Source: a beta proteobacterium AAP51 (GTDB lineage: Bacteria > Pseudomonadota > Gammaproteobacteria > Burkholderiales > Burkholderiaceae_C). From it: a DNA stretch of 64,000 bases. Below are positions 48,246 to 57,160 of this stretch, in pieces (position 1 is the stretch's first letter; each line of letters begins with the position of its first letter). The stretch covers positions 49,281-113,280 of the forward strand of contig LJHT01000016.1 in assembly GCA_001295905.1 (NCBI GenBank), in the 5' to 3' direction. The position numbers and the translations under genes were made by a program. Under the pieces are notes generated by a model. The model did no database searches and was not told the DNA's origin. It saw only the letters and a list, made by a program, of their open reading frames with translations.

Positions 48246-49133
48246 ATGTCCAGCGTTCTACCCCGCAGCACGAGCCCCGGCCCGGTGCAGCACAACACCT
48301 GGATGCTGGCGGCCCTGGCCGCCGGCTTCCTGCTGCTGGCTGTGCCCACGGTGATGGAACTGGCCAGCGACATCTGGCAGACCGACGAACAGGGCCACGG
48401 GCCCATCATCGGCGCCGTCAGCCTGTGGCTGATGTGGCGCGCGCGCCGGGCCGTCATCGACGCCCCCTACCAGCCCGCCAACGTGGCCGGTGGCGTGCTG
48501 TTCGTGCTGGCGATGGCTTCCTACGCGCTGGGCCGTTCGCAGAAGATCCTGCAAGGCGAGGTCATCGGCCTCATCCTCGCCGCCGTGGCCATGCTGTTGC
48601 TGCTGCGCGGCCGCCAGGGGCTGCGTGCGGTGGCCTTCCCGCTGCTGTTCCTGCTGTTCCTGGTACCGCTGCCGGGCGTGCTGGTGCAGGCCATGACCAT
48701 TCCGCTGAAGACGGCGGTGTCGTACGTGGCCGAGGTGCTGATGCATTACGCCGGCTACCCCGTCGGCCGCACCGGCGTGATCCTCATCGTCGGCCCCTAC
48801 CAGCTGCTGGTGGCCGACGCCTGTGCCGGCCTCAACTCGATGTTCACGCTGGAAGCGCTGGGGCTGCTGTACATGAACCTGCTGGGCTACACCAGCAAGC
48901 TGCGCAACGTGCTGCTGGCCATCCTGGTGATCCCCATCGCCTTCATCGCCAACGTGGTGCGCGTGATGGTGCTCATCCTCGTCACCTTCCACTTCGGTGA
49001 TGAAGCCGGCCAGGGCTTCGTGCACACCTTCGCGGGCATGCTGCTGTTCGGCGTGGGCCTGGTCATGATGCTGGGCACCGACAACATCCTCGGCCGCGTG
49101 CTGGGCCGCAAGCACGGAGCGCGTCAGTCATGA
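48246..49133 (+). CDS. xrtB: Exosortase B
   Basis: Multi-pass membrane transpeptidase-like enzyme that cuts and sorts PEP-CTERM proteins, 295 residues with about eight helices. The predicted catalytic residues are Cys193 (ADACAGLNSMF), Arg239 (NVVRVM) and His260 (FVHTFAGM), all in the expected order. Early residues ELASDIWQTDEQGHGPII and GLNSMFTLEALGLLYMN point to the XrtB subtype of EPS-linked exosortases. Likely substrates in the window are the two PEP-CTERM proteins at 6.9-8.5 kb. The stop overlaps the epsI start (ATGA). Confidence 0.94.
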   Translation: MSSVLPRSTSPGPVQHNTWMLAALAAGFLLLAVPTVMELASDIWQTDEQGHGPIIGAVSLWLMWRARRAVIDAPYQPANVAGGVLFVLAMASYALGRSQKILQGEVIGLILAAVAMLLLLRGRQGLRAVAFPLLFLLFLVPLPGVLVQAMTIPLKTAVSYVAEVLMHYAGYPVGRTGVILIVGPYQLLVADACAGLNSMFTLEALGLLYMNLLGYTSKLRNVLLAILVIPIAFIANVVRVMVLILVTFHFGDEAGQGFVHTFAGMLLFGVGLVMMLGTDNILGRVLGRKHGARQS

Positions 49134-49861
49134 ACACGAGCACGGTCGAACAAGCCTCGCCGGCGCCGGCGCCGCTGCCCATCAAGCGGGTGCTGCTGAT
49201 GGTGGCCCTGATGGTGCTGGCCGCCGCGGCGGGCGAGTGGTTGCGCCCCACCTACCGCCTGGCCGAGCACAAGCCGGCCATCAAGCTGGAACAGCAGGTG
49301 CCCGAGGCCTTCGGCGAATGGCGCCTGGACCGCAGCGTGGCCCCGGTGGTGCCCGACCCCGGCCTGCAGGCCATGCTGGACGCGCTGTACTCGCAGACGC
49401 TGGCGCGCACCTACATCAATGCCAAGGGCGAGCGCGTGATGCTGTCCATCGCCTACGGCAGCGACCAGAGCAACGAAGCCACGGCCGTGCACCGCCCCGA
49501 GTTCTGCTACTCGGCCCAGGGCTTCCGCGTGAAGACACTGGAAAGCAGCCGCCTCACCATCGACAACACCTCGGTGCCCGTGGCCCGGCTGGTGGGCCAG
49601 CTCGGCCGCCGCGTCGAGCCCATCACCTACTGGGTGACGCTGGACGAAGCCGCCACGCTGCCGGGCTTCGGCCGCAAGCTGCAGCAGATCCGCTACGGCC
49701 TGATGGGTCAGATTCCCGACGGCATGCTGGTGCGCGTCTCCAGCATCTCCACCTCCAACGATGAGGCGTTCGCGATGCAGCAGCGCTTCCTGGAGCAGAT
49801 GTACGCCGCCGTGCCCGCCGAGGTGCGAACCCGCTATTTCGGCGCCGGAAAAGCCAGCTGA
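49130..49861 (+). CDS. epsI: EpsI family protein
   Basis: Exosortase-associated periplasmic protein of 243 residues with one N-terminal membrane helix (about 19-37) and the EpsI domain (PEAFGEWRLDRSV, then YGSDQSNEATAVHRPEFCYSAQGF broken by convention). EpsI is found beside exosortases, sometimes fused to them, and its role is unknown; the His-Arg-Pro-Glu-x-Cys segment (HRPEFCY) is the family hallmark. It overlaps xrtB by 4 bases. Confidence 0.91.
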   Translation: MNTSTVEQASPAPAPLPIKRVLLMVALMVLAAAAGEWLRPTYRLAEHKPAIKLEQQVPEAFGEWRLDRSVAPVVPDPGLQAMLDALYSQTLARTYINAKGERVMLSIAYGSDQSNEATAVHRPEFCYSAQGFRVKTLESSRLTIDNTSVPVARLVGQLGRRVEPITYWVTLDEAATLPGFGRKLQQIRYGLMGQIPDGMLVRVSSISTSNDEAFAMQQRFLEQMYAAVPAEVRTRYFGAGKAS

Positions 49862-49870
49862 GCCTCGACC

Positions 49871-51301
49871 GTGCCCGCCCTGGGAGTGTGGCCGGCGGCG
49901 GTGCGGCACCGCCTGCGCTGGCTGAGTTTCAAGCCCTTCGAAGAAAACACCCCCGACGGGCGCAGCAACGAGCGCCATCGGCGCATTGCGCTGAGCGCGG
50001 CGGCCTCGGCCCTGTCGAAGGTGCTGGGCATGGTGACGGCGCTGGTCTCCATACCGCTGGCGCTGGGCTACCTGGGTGCCGAGCGCTTCGGCATCTGGTC
50101 CACGCTGAGCTCGCTGATGGTGGCGCTGCAGTTCGCCGACCTGGGCATCGGCAACGGCCTCATCAACCGCGTGGCCGAAGCCCATGGCCGCGGCGACCGC
50201 GAGACGATACGCCGCTACCTCTCCAGCGGCCTTTTGGCCTTGCTGGTGGTAGCGGGCCTGGTAGGCCTGCTGATACCCGCCGCGGTGTTCTGGGTGCCCT
50301 GGCCGCAGCTGCTGCGTCTGCAGGACGCGGTGGCCATCGCCGAAGTGGGCACGGCCGTGGCGGCCTTTGCGGCCTGCCTGGCGTTGGCCATTCCATTGGG
50401 GGTGGTGCAGCGCGTGCAGATCGGCCTGCAGCAAGGCTTCGTGGCCAGCCTGTGGCAGTGCGCAGCCAACCTGCTGAGCCTGCTGGCCATCTGGCTGGCC
50501 ACGCAGTGGCAGCTGGGCCTGGCCTGGCTGGTGCTGGCCTTGCTGGCGGCGCCGCTGCTCACGGCACTGATCAACGGCCTGTGGTTCTTCGGCGTGGCCG
50601 AGCGTGGCCTGCGCCCGTCGCCGCGCGTGGTCACCGCACCAGCCGTCCGGCAGCTGCTGGGCACCGGCGGGCAGTTCCTCGTGCTGCAGCTCGCGGTGGC
50701 GGTGCTGGTGTATTCCGACAGCCTCGTCATCGCCTCGGTGCTGGGCGCCAGCCATGTGGCCACCTATGCGGTGCCGGAAAAGCTGTTCAGCATCATCTCG
50801 GTGCTGCTGGCCACCTTGCTCATTCCGCTGTGGCCCGCCTACGGCGAGGCCATCGCCCGGCAAGACACGGCCTGGGTGCGGCGCACGCTGAAACGCTCGC
50901 TGTGGATGGCCACCGGCGTGTCGATGGCCGGCGCCCTGCTGCTGGTGGTGGGCGGGCCCGCCCTCATGCGGCTGTGGGTGGGCGACGCCGTGCAGGTGCC
51001 CTGGGTGCTGCTGGTGGCGCTGGGCGTGTGGAAGGTGCTGGAAGGCGCGGGCCTGGCGCTGGCCATGTACCTGAACGGGGCCGGCATCATCCGGCTGCAG
51101 CTCGTCACCGCCTGCGTCACGGCGGCGGCCGCGCTGGTGGCCAAGCCCCTGATGGTGCAGGCGTGGGGCGTGGTGGGGGCCCCGCTGGCCACCGCCGCGG
51201 CCTACCTCGCCTTCACGCTGCTGCCGCTGGTGCTGTGGTTGCCGCGCACCTGGCGGCAGCCACGTCCGCCGCACCCGCCGGCCGCGGGCACCGCGCCATG
51301 A
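49871..51301 (+). CDS. Wzx-type oligosaccharide flippase
   Basis: Multi-pass membrane protein of 476 residues with about 12-13 helices, of the polysaccharide-transporter family that moves lipid-linked repeat units across the inner membrane. The early segment IALSAAASALSKVLGMVTALVSIPLALGYL is typical, with ADLGIGNGLIN next and TYAVPEKLFSIISVLLATLL later. It starts with GTG at 49871, and its stop overlaps the following glycosyltransferase start. A Wzx and a Wzy in one operon argue for a Wzx/Wzy-type EPS. Confidence 0.9.
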   Translation: MPALGVWPAAVRHRLRWLSFKPFEENTPDGRSNERHRRIALSAAASALSKVLGMVTALVSIPLALGYLGAERFGIWSTLSSLMVALQFADLGIGNGLINRVAEAHGRGDRETIRRYLSSGLLALLVVAGLVGLLIPAAVFWVPWPQLLRLQDAVAIAEVGTAVAAFAACLALAIPLGVVQRVQIGLQQGFVASLWQCAANLLSLLAIWLATQWQLGLAWLVLALLAAPLLTALINGLWFFGVAERGLRPSPRVVTAPAVRQLLGTGGQFLVLQLAVAVLVYSDSLVIASVLGASHVATYAVPEKLFSIISVLLATLLIPLWPAYGEAIARQDTAWVRRTLKRSLWMATGVSMAGALLLVVGGPALMRLWVGDAVQVPWVLLVALGVWKVLEGAGLALAMYLNGAGIIRLQLVTACVTAAAALVAKPLMVQAWGVVGAPLATAAAYLAFTLLPLVLWLPRTWRQPRPPHPPAAGTAP

Positions 51302-52188
51302 GTGCCGCCCTCGCGTCGGCCGGCAAGCTGCCGCAGCAGGTGCTGGTGACGGGCCTGGTGCGCAACTGCGCCGCCGGCATCCGCACCGACCTGCAGCGGC
51401 TGCAGGCAGCGCTGCGCGCCTTCCCGCAACGGCACTGGCTGCTGGTCGAATCCGACAGCGCCGACGACAGCGTGGCCACGTTGCAGGCGCTGTGCCACGA
51501 GCACGAGAACTTCCGCTTCCTCTCGCTGGGCGCGCTGCGCGAACGCCTGCCCCTGCGCACCGACCGCCTGGCCCACTGCCGCAACGCCTATCTCGAAGAA
51601 CTGCAGGGCAACCCGCTGTACCGCGACGTGGAACTGGTGGTGGTGTCCGATTTCGACGGCGTCAACACCCACATCACCGAAGCGGGCGTGATGTCGTGCT
51701 GGCAGCGCGGTGGCTGGGCCATGTGTGCCGCCAACCAGGCCGGCCCCTACTACGACATCTGGGCCCTGCGCCACCCGTTGTGGTCGCCGAACGACTGCTT
51801 CGCGATGCAGCGTTTCCTGCATCGTCATGGCCTGTCGGACGAACGTGCCCTGCAGGTGGCCGTGCTGGGCCGCATGGTCACGCTGCCGCCCACGGCCGAC
51901 TGGGTGGAGGTGGATTCCGCCTTCGGCGGCCTGGCGCTGTACCAGCGCGCCGCGCTGGAAGGCGTGCGCTACCACGGCCTCGACGACGAGGGCGCCGAAG
52001 TCTGCGAGCACGTGGCGCTGCATGCGGTCATGCGCGCGCGCCAGCACCGCCTCTTCATCAACCCGGCCATGGTCAATGCCGGCATTGCCGAGCACGCCGA
52101 GCACCTGCGCTTCAGCCGCCAGTTGCAGCGTGTGGCCAAGGCCGGCGCACGGCGCCTGCTCGGCAGCCTGAAAGGCGGGGCCGCGTGA
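51298..52188 (+). CDS. Putative glycosyltransferase (CAP59/GT69-like)
   Basis: A 296-residue soluble protein that looks like a nucleotide-sugar-dependent glycosyltransferase. It has VLVTGLVRNCAAGIRTDLQRLQ at the N-terminus, HWLLVESDSADDSV, the acidic SDFDGVN (a DxD-like metal site) and ANQAGPYYDIWALRHPLW with SPNDCF. The pattern recalls the cryptococcal CAP59/CMT1 mannosyltransferase group (GT69). The assignment rests on a motif pattern only. Start and stop overlap both neighbours, so it is tightly coupled within the EPS operon. Confidence 0.72.
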   Translation: MSAALASAGKLPQQVLVTGLVRNCAAGIRTDLQRLQAALRAFPQRHWLLVESDSADDSVATLQALCHEHENFRFLSLGALRERLPLRTDRLAHCRNAYLEELQGNPLYRDVELVVVSDFDGVNTHITEAGVMSCWQRGGWAMCAANQAGPYYDIWALRHPLWSPNDCFAMQRFLHRHGLSDERALQVAVLGRMVTLPPTADWVEVDSAFGGLALYQRAALEGVRYHGLDDEGAEVCEHVALHAVMRARQHRLFINPAMVNAGIAEHAEHLRFSRQLQRVAKAGARRLLGSLKGGAA

Positions 52189-53024
52189 TGGGCGCAGCGT
52201 TGCCGTCCACCCTGCCCGCAGCCCTGGCGGTGGGCACCTGCCGGCTGTGCGCCGGCCCGCTGCAGCCGCGCTTCCGCCAGCGCCTGCTGCAGCGGCACGA
52301 GGTGGCCTACTACGTCTGCGGCCACTGCGGCTCACTCCAGACCGAAACACCGCACTGGCTGGAAGAGGCCTACGGCCAGAACCTCTCGAACCTGGACACC
52401 GGTGCCGCGCAGCGCAACCTGCGCAACCTGGCCGCCTGCTACGCCGTGGCGCGCGTGCTGGGGCTGCAGCGCCTGCTCGACATCGGTGGTGGCGACGGCC
52501 TGCTGTGCCGCCTGCTGCGCGACCGCGGCCTGAACTGCTACGTGCGCGACAAGTACGCGCGCCCCACCTACGCCCAGGGCTTCGACGAACCCGATTTCGA
52601 CCGGCCCGAGATGGTGATGGCCTTCGAGGTCTTCGAGCACCTGCCCCAGCCCGCCGTGGAACTGCCGGCCTTCTTCGCCAGCGGCCCGCAGGCGGTGCTG
52701 ATCAGCACCGAGCTCTACACGGGGCAGGGGCCTGACTGGCCCTACCTGGCGCCTGAAAGCGGCCAGCACGTGTTCTTCTACAGCCCGCAGGCCCTGGCCC
52801 TGGTGGCTCAGCAGCAGGGCTACACCTTGCTGCTGAGCGGCGAGTTCACGCTTTTCCTGAAGCCGGGCGCCGCCCGTGCATGGCAGCTGGCGCTGCTGAA
52901 GCTGCTGCTCAAGCGGCGCCTGTGCCGGCTGGTGGCGGCATGGGTCATGCTTGGGTCCACGCCCGGTGTGACGGCAGACCATGAACTGCAGAAGCGCCGT
53001 TCGCCACCGGCCCCGCCGGCCTGA
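52188..53024 (+). CDS. SAM methyltransferase with N-terminal zinc-ribbon-like segment
   Basis: A 278-residue methyltransferase. The N-terminus has two Cys pairs (CRLC and CGHC, about residues 17-20 and 43-46) that may bind zinc, as in sugar C-methyltransferases and related enzymes. The SAM motif I is LLDIGGGDGLLCRLL, followed by the acidic and motif II-like parts MVMAFEVFEHLPQPAVEL. The likely substrate is a sugar or lipid-linked EPS intermediate (inference from the operon). It starts at 52188, overlapping the preceding stop by one base. Confidence 0.82.
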   Translation: MGAALPSTLPAALAVGTCRLCAGPLQPRFRQRLLQRHEVAYYVCGHCGSLQTETPHWLEEAYGQNLSNLDTGAAQRNLRNLAACYAVARVLGLQRLLDIGGGDGLLCRLLRDRGLNCYVRDKYARPTYAQGFDEPDFDRPEMVMAFEVFEHLPQPAVELPAFFASGPQAVLISTELYTGQGPDWPYLAPESGQHVFFYSPQALALVAQQQGYTLLLSGEFTLFLKPGAARAWQLALLKLLLKRRLCRLVAAWVMLGSTPGVTADHELQKRRSPPAPPA

Positions 53025-53063
53025 AGGCGCCTGCCGAGCGCCCACCCTGAACCGAGAACCCGC

Positions 53064-53705
53064 ATGAACCAGCGCTTCGAAGAAATCTACGCCACCAACG
53101 AGTGGAAACACGGCTCGGGCGAGGGCTCGCTGGCCGAACACACGCGCGGCTATGTCAGCTTCCTCGAGCGCTTCCTGCAAGCGCGTGGCATCACCAGCGT
53201 GGTGGAGATGGGCTGTGGCGACTGGCAGTTCTCCAAGCACGTGCGCTGGGGCGGGGCCCGCTACCAGGGCTACGATGTCGTGCGCTCGGTCATTGCGGCC
53301 AACCAGGCGCAGCATGCGCGCGAGGGCGTGAGCTTCCACCTGTATTCGGGCGACCCGGCCGAGTTGCCGGCGGCCGAGCTGCTCATCGTGAAAGATGTGC
53401 TGCAGCACCTGTCGGACAGCGCCGTTGCCCGCTTCCTGCCCCATCTCTCGCGCTACCGCTACGCGCTGCTGACCAACTGCGTGAACCCGCGCGGCCCCAC
53501 CGTCAACCGCGACATCGCCGATGGCGATTTCCGCTACCTCGACCTGCGGCTCGCCCCCTTCCACCTGCAGGCCACCGAGGTCTACAGCTTCAGCCACACC
53601 ATGGGCTGGGCGCAGCGCCTGTTGCGGCGCCGGCGCTGGTTCAAGCGTGTGCTTTTGGTGGAAGGTGCGGCCTCCGTGCCGCACGACACCCCGGCCGCGG
53701 CCTGA
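53064..53705 (+). CDS. Class I SAM methyltransferase-like protein
   Basis: A 213-residue soluble protein with the SAM-binding loop VVEMGCGDWQFSKHV (about residues 46-60), an acidic YDVV after the second strand, and IVKDVLQHLSDSAV. The C-terminal 20 residues include a run of basic residues (RLLRRRRWFKR), which might touch the membrane surface. The substrate is not known; the position points to EPS modification. A gap of 39 bases separates it from the previous gene, and no clear internal promoter was seen. Confidence 0.8.
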   Translation: MNQRFEEIYATNEWKHGSGEGSLAEHTRGYVSFLERFLQARGITSVVEMGCGDWQFSKHVRWGGARYQGYDVVRSVIAANQAQHAREGVSFHLYSGDPAELPAAELLIVKDVLQHLSDSAVARFLPHLSRYRYALLTNCVNPRGPTVNRDIADGDFRYLDLRLAPFHLQATEVYSFSHTMGWAQRLLRRRRWFKRVLLVEGAASVPHDTPAAA

Positions 53706-53733
53706 AAATGCCGGGTTTCGCACGCAACGCCCC

Positions 53734-54669
53734 ATGAATGCCCCCACCTTCTCCGTGGCCACGCCCACGCGCAACGCGCTGGACAAGCTGCGCCGCTGCG
53801 TGGGTTCGGTGCGCGGGCAGCAGGGGGCGAGCTTCGAGCACCTGGTGCAGGACGCCTGCTCCAGCGACGGCAGCGCTGCCTGGCTGGCCGCCCAGCAAGG
53901 GCCGCAGCTGCAAGGCGTGAGCGAGCCCGACGGCGGCATGTACGACGCCATCAACCGCGCCTGGGGCCGCGCGCGCGGGCGCTACCTGTCATGGCTGAAC
54001 GCCGACGAGCAATACCTGCCCGGCACGCTGGCCCGCGTGCAGGCTTTCTTCGAAGCCCACCCGCAGGTGGACGTGATCTTCGCTGACTACCTGGTGGCCG
54101 ATCCTCAAGGCCGCGCGGTGGCGCTGCGGCGCGAGATTCCGCTGCGCCGCTGGTACGTGGTGAACAGCTTCCTGAACGCGCAGTCGTGCACGCTGTTCTA
54201 CCGCCGTGAACTCTGGGACCGCGGGCTGCTGAAGCTGGACAGCCGCTTCCGCTACGCCGCCGACAAGGCCCTGGTGCTGCACCTGCTGGACCACGGCGTG
54301 CGCTTCCACCACCTGCCCGAGGTGCTTTCCGTCTTCGGGGTGGACGGCAGCAACCTCAGCACCCACAGCGGCATGGCGCAGGAGGCCGAAGCCATCCGCC
54401 TGGCCCATGGCGGCTTCCGCTGGCGGCCCCTGCGCGCCGCCGCGCTGGCCGGTCGCCGTCTCGAACGCCTGTGGCGGGGCGCCTACCGCGCCACCGACCT
54501 GCGCTACCGTTACGCGCTGGACGAAGTGCCGCACTACGCCGACTACGCCGTGCGCGGCCTCGGCGGCCGCTATTCGCTGCAGGACACCGAAGGCCGCGCC
54601 GAGCGACTGCCCACCATGGCGCCCCCCCCGGCGCCCGGCCCCGCCGGCCCCACCGAGACCACGACATGA
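53734..54669 (+). CDS. GT2-family glycosyltransferase
   Basis: A 311-residue glycosyltransferase of the GT-A fold: TFSVATPTRNALDKLRRCVGSVRGQ, then QDACSSDGSAAWL, GGMYDAINRAWGRARGRYLSWLNADE (with a DE/DD-type metal site in NADE). The middle HLLDHGVRFHHLPEVLSVFG segment is typical of GT2 enzymes that add sugars to lipid-linked oligosaccharides. The C-terminal tail of about 30 residues is Pro/Thr-rich. The stop overlaps the polymerase start (ATGA). Confidence 0.88.
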   Translation: MNAPTFSVATPTRNALDKLRRCVGSVRGQQGASFEHLVQDACSSDGSAAWLAAQQGPQLQGVSEPDGGMYDAINRAWGRARGRYLSWLNADEQYLPGTLARVQAFFEAHPQVDVIFADYLVADPQGRAVALRREIPLRRWYVVNSFLNAQSCTLFYRRELWDRGLLKLDSRFRYAADKALVLHLLDHGVRFHHLPEVLSVFGVDGSNLSTHSGMAQEAEAIRLAHGGFRWRPLRAAALAGRRLERLWRGAYRATDLRYRYALDEVPHYADYAVRGLGGRYSLQDTEGRAERLPTMAPPPAPGPAGPTETTT

Positions 54670-55976
54670 ACTCCCTGCTGCCACGCCTGCCGCAAAACCT
54701 GAGCTTCAGGCGTCGCATCCGCGCGCCCAAGCAGGCGCCCGCCAGCCGCCTGGCGCGGCCCATGCTGGTGGCCGACGGAGGCCTGCGCTTCACCGAGTGC
54801 CTGCTGCTGGGCGTGCTGCTGCTGGCCTACTTCCTGAGCCTGTCGATGCCGCTCTTCGGCATTCCCTTCCACCGCACCTTCCTCAACCACGCGGCCCTGG
54901 TGCTGCTGGGCCCGGTGCTGGCGCTGCACCTGGCGGGCCTGCTGCTGAACCGCCAGATGCAGCCGGCGCAGCCCGTGCTGGGCGTGTGCTGGCCACTGAT
55001 CCTGCTGGCCGGCTGGGCGCTGGTGGGCTCGGCCGTGGCGAAGTGGGAATTCGACCGCATCGACAGCTACATCTCCTTCGGCACCTACCTGATGCTGCTG
55101 CCCTTCTACGCGGCGGCAGTGCCCCAGCGTGCCGAGCGGCTGCAGGCCTGGGCAGTGGCGCTGCTCTTCATCTGGGTGCTGTCTTCCACGGCGGCGCTGA
55201 TCGGCGAATCGGTGCGCTTCAACATCGCGGCCACGCTGCACGAGATCGAATACCTCGTGGCGGCGGGCTTCTTCGCGATGTACTACGCCGTGCGCAACAA
55301 GGGCCTGAAGGTGCTGGCACTGGTGATGATGGTGGCGGCCTCGGTCATCAACCAGAAGCTCACCGGCTACATCATCCTGGCCATGGCGCTGCTGCACATC
55401 CTGACGGCAGCCGGCTGGCGGCGGCTGCTGCCCAGCTGGCGCGGCCTGTACGGCTCGGGCGCGGTGGTCTTCACGGTGGTGGTGTCCACGGCACTGGCGC
55501 TGCTGTACTTCGAGTTCCGCGAGTTCCTGCCCAGCGGCAACCCCGAGGTGCGCCTGGCGCAGTACGACGCCGCGCTGCGCCAGTTCTACCAGTCGCCCAT
55601 CTGGGGCAGCGGCTTCATCGACGGCTCGGGCGAGGTCTACCGCGGTGCCTTCCAGGCCCTCTACATCCCCACGCACAGCGACGTGCTCGACATCCTGAAG
55701 CACGGCGGCCTCATCGGCCTGGCGCTCTTCGCCTTTGGCTACTGGAAGATCTTCCTGCTGTTGCACCGCGCCGTGAAGGCCACGCTGGACCAGCCGCTGC
55801 TGAACGCCTACTTCGTGAGCGTGCGCTTCTTCCAGGTGACGGCCCTGGTCACCTTCTCGCTCAACCCGCTGCTGCTGAAGGGGCCCTTCCTCATCGTCAT
55901 CTGGTGCAACCTGGGCCTGGCCGTCGGCATGGCCCTGACGGCCCTGCGCGCCGCCGAAGCGGCCCGCCAGCCGTGA
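54666..55976 (+). CDS. O-antigen ligase/Wzy-type polymerase
   Basis: A multi-pass membrane protein of 436 residues with about ten to eleven helices and a periplasmic loop carrying the Wzy-C-like segment THSDVLDILKHGGLIGLALF. Such proteins either polymerise repeat units or ligate the polymer. With a flippase, a Wzz-like protein and an export channel in the same operon, polymerase is the better reading. The N-terminal 40 residues are basic and cytoplasmic. Confidence 0.86.
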   Translation: MNSLLPRLPQNLSFRRRIRAPKQAPASRLARPMLVADGGLRFTECLLLGVLLLAYFLSLSMPLFGIPFHRTFLNHAALVLLGPVLALHLAGLLLNRQMQPAQPVLGVCWPLILLAGWALVGSAVAKWEFDRIDSYISFGTYLMLLPFYAAAVPQRAERLQAWAVALLFIWVLSSTAALIGESVRFNIAATLHEIEYLVAAGFFAMYYAVRNKGLKVLALVMMVAASVINQKLTGYIILAMALLHILTAAGWRRLLPSWRGLYGSGAVVFTVVVSTALALLYFEFREFLPSGNPEVRLAQYDAALRQFYQSPIWGSGFIDGSGEVYRGAFQALYIPTHSDVLDILKHGGLIGLALFAFGYWKIFLLLHRAVKATLDQPLLNAYFVSVRFFQVTALVTFSLNPLLLKGPFLIVIWCNLGLAVGMALTALRAAEAARQP

Positions 55977-57160
55977 ACCGTGCTGCCCCACCTGGCGTGC
56001 TGTTCGTGCACGCCGGGGCCGAGCTTTACGGTGCCGACCGCATCCTGCTGGAACTGGCCGAGGGCCTGCGCCAGCGCGGCCACGCGCTGCAGGTGGTGCT
56101 GCCGGGCCCAGGGCCGCTGCACGAAGAACTGGCCCGCATCGGCGTGCCCTCGCAGCGGCGCAACCTGGGCGTGCTGCGCCGCCGCTACTTCAACCTGCGC
56201 GGCCTGCTGAACCGCGGCTGCCGGCTGCTTTCGGCGGTGCGCTACCTGCGGCGCCTGATCCGCGAGCAGCACATCGCCGTCGTGCACAGCAACACCACCG
56301 CGGTGTTCGCGGGCGTGCTGGCGGCGCGGCTGTCTGGCGTGCCCCACGTGTGGCACGTGCACGAGATCACCACGCGCCCGCTGTGGTTCGCGCGTGCGGT
56401 GGCCGCCTGCGTGGCGCGGCTGTCGCAGCGCGCGGTCTTCGTTTCCGAGGCCACGCGCGAGCACATGTGCCGCCTGAACGAGGGCTTGCGCGCGAAGGCG
56501 CTGGTCATCCACAACGGCATCGACACCACGCGCGCGCTGGCCGGCCAGCCCGGCGTGCTGCGGCGTGAATGCGGCTGGGAGGCCGGCGCGCCCGTGGTGG
56601 GCATGATCGGCCGCATCAACTGGTGGAAGGGGCAGACCAGCCTGCTGGAATGCGCCGTGCAGCTGGCACCCCGGCACCCGGCGCTACGCTTCCTGATGGT
56701 GGGCGGCACTTACGAGGGCGACAACCGCGTGCGCGACGAGCTGCTCGCCGGCATCGAACGCCACCGGCTGCAGGGCGTGGTGGTGGTGCAGGACTTCCGC
56801 CCCGACATCGGCAACGTGCTGGCCGACATCGACATCTTCGTGCTGCCCTCCACCGAGCCCGACCCCTTCCCCACCGTGGTGCTGGAGGCCATGGCCGCCG
56901 GCAAGCCCATCGTGGCCTACCGCCACGGCGGCGTGTGCGAGATGGTGGAAGACGGCGTCAGCGGCCTGCTGTGCACGCCCGGCGCGCCGGCCGAGATGGC
57001 GGCGGCGCTGGCACGCCTGGTGGCCGCGCCCGAGCTGCGCCAGCGCATGGGCCAGGCCGGGCAGCAAAGGCTGCAGGCGCTGTTCACGCGCGAGGTCTTC
57101 ATCGACCGCTTCGCCGCGCTGTACCGCCAGCTGGCCACACCGGGCGGGGCGGCGGCATGA
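55973..57160 (+). CDS. GT4-family glycosyltransferase
   Basis: A 395-residue GT-B glycosyltransferase: N-terminal GAELYGADRILLELAEGLRQRG, a middle VWHVHEITTRPLW and VSEATREHMCRL, then the GT4 C-terminal domain with VGMIGRINWWKGQTSLLE, DIFVLPSTEPDPFPTVVLEAMAAGKPIVA (the EX7E-type region) and MVEDGVSGLL. The donor is a nucleotide sugar that cannot be named. The start is GTG 55973, overlapping the polymerase stop. The stop overlaps the GH5 start. Confidence 0.92.
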   Translation: MNRAAPPGVLFVHAGAELYGADRILLELAEGLRQRGHALQVVLPGPGPLHEELARIGVPSQRRNLGVLRRRYFNLRGLLNRGCRLLSAVRYLRRLIREQHIAVVHSNTTAVFAGVLAARLSGVPHVWHVHEITTRPLWFARAVAACVARLSQRAVFVSEATREHMCRLNEGLRAKALVIHNGIDTTRALAGQPGVLRRECGWEAGAPVVGMIGRINWWKGQTSLLECAVQLAPRHPALRFLMVGGTYEGDNRVRDELLAGIERHRLQGVVVVQDFRPDIGNVLADIDIFVLPSTEPDPFPTVVLEAMAAGKPIVAYRHGGVCEMVEDGVSGLLCTPGAPAEMAAALARLVAAPELRQRMGQAGQQRLQALFTREVFIDRFAALYRQLATPGGAAA

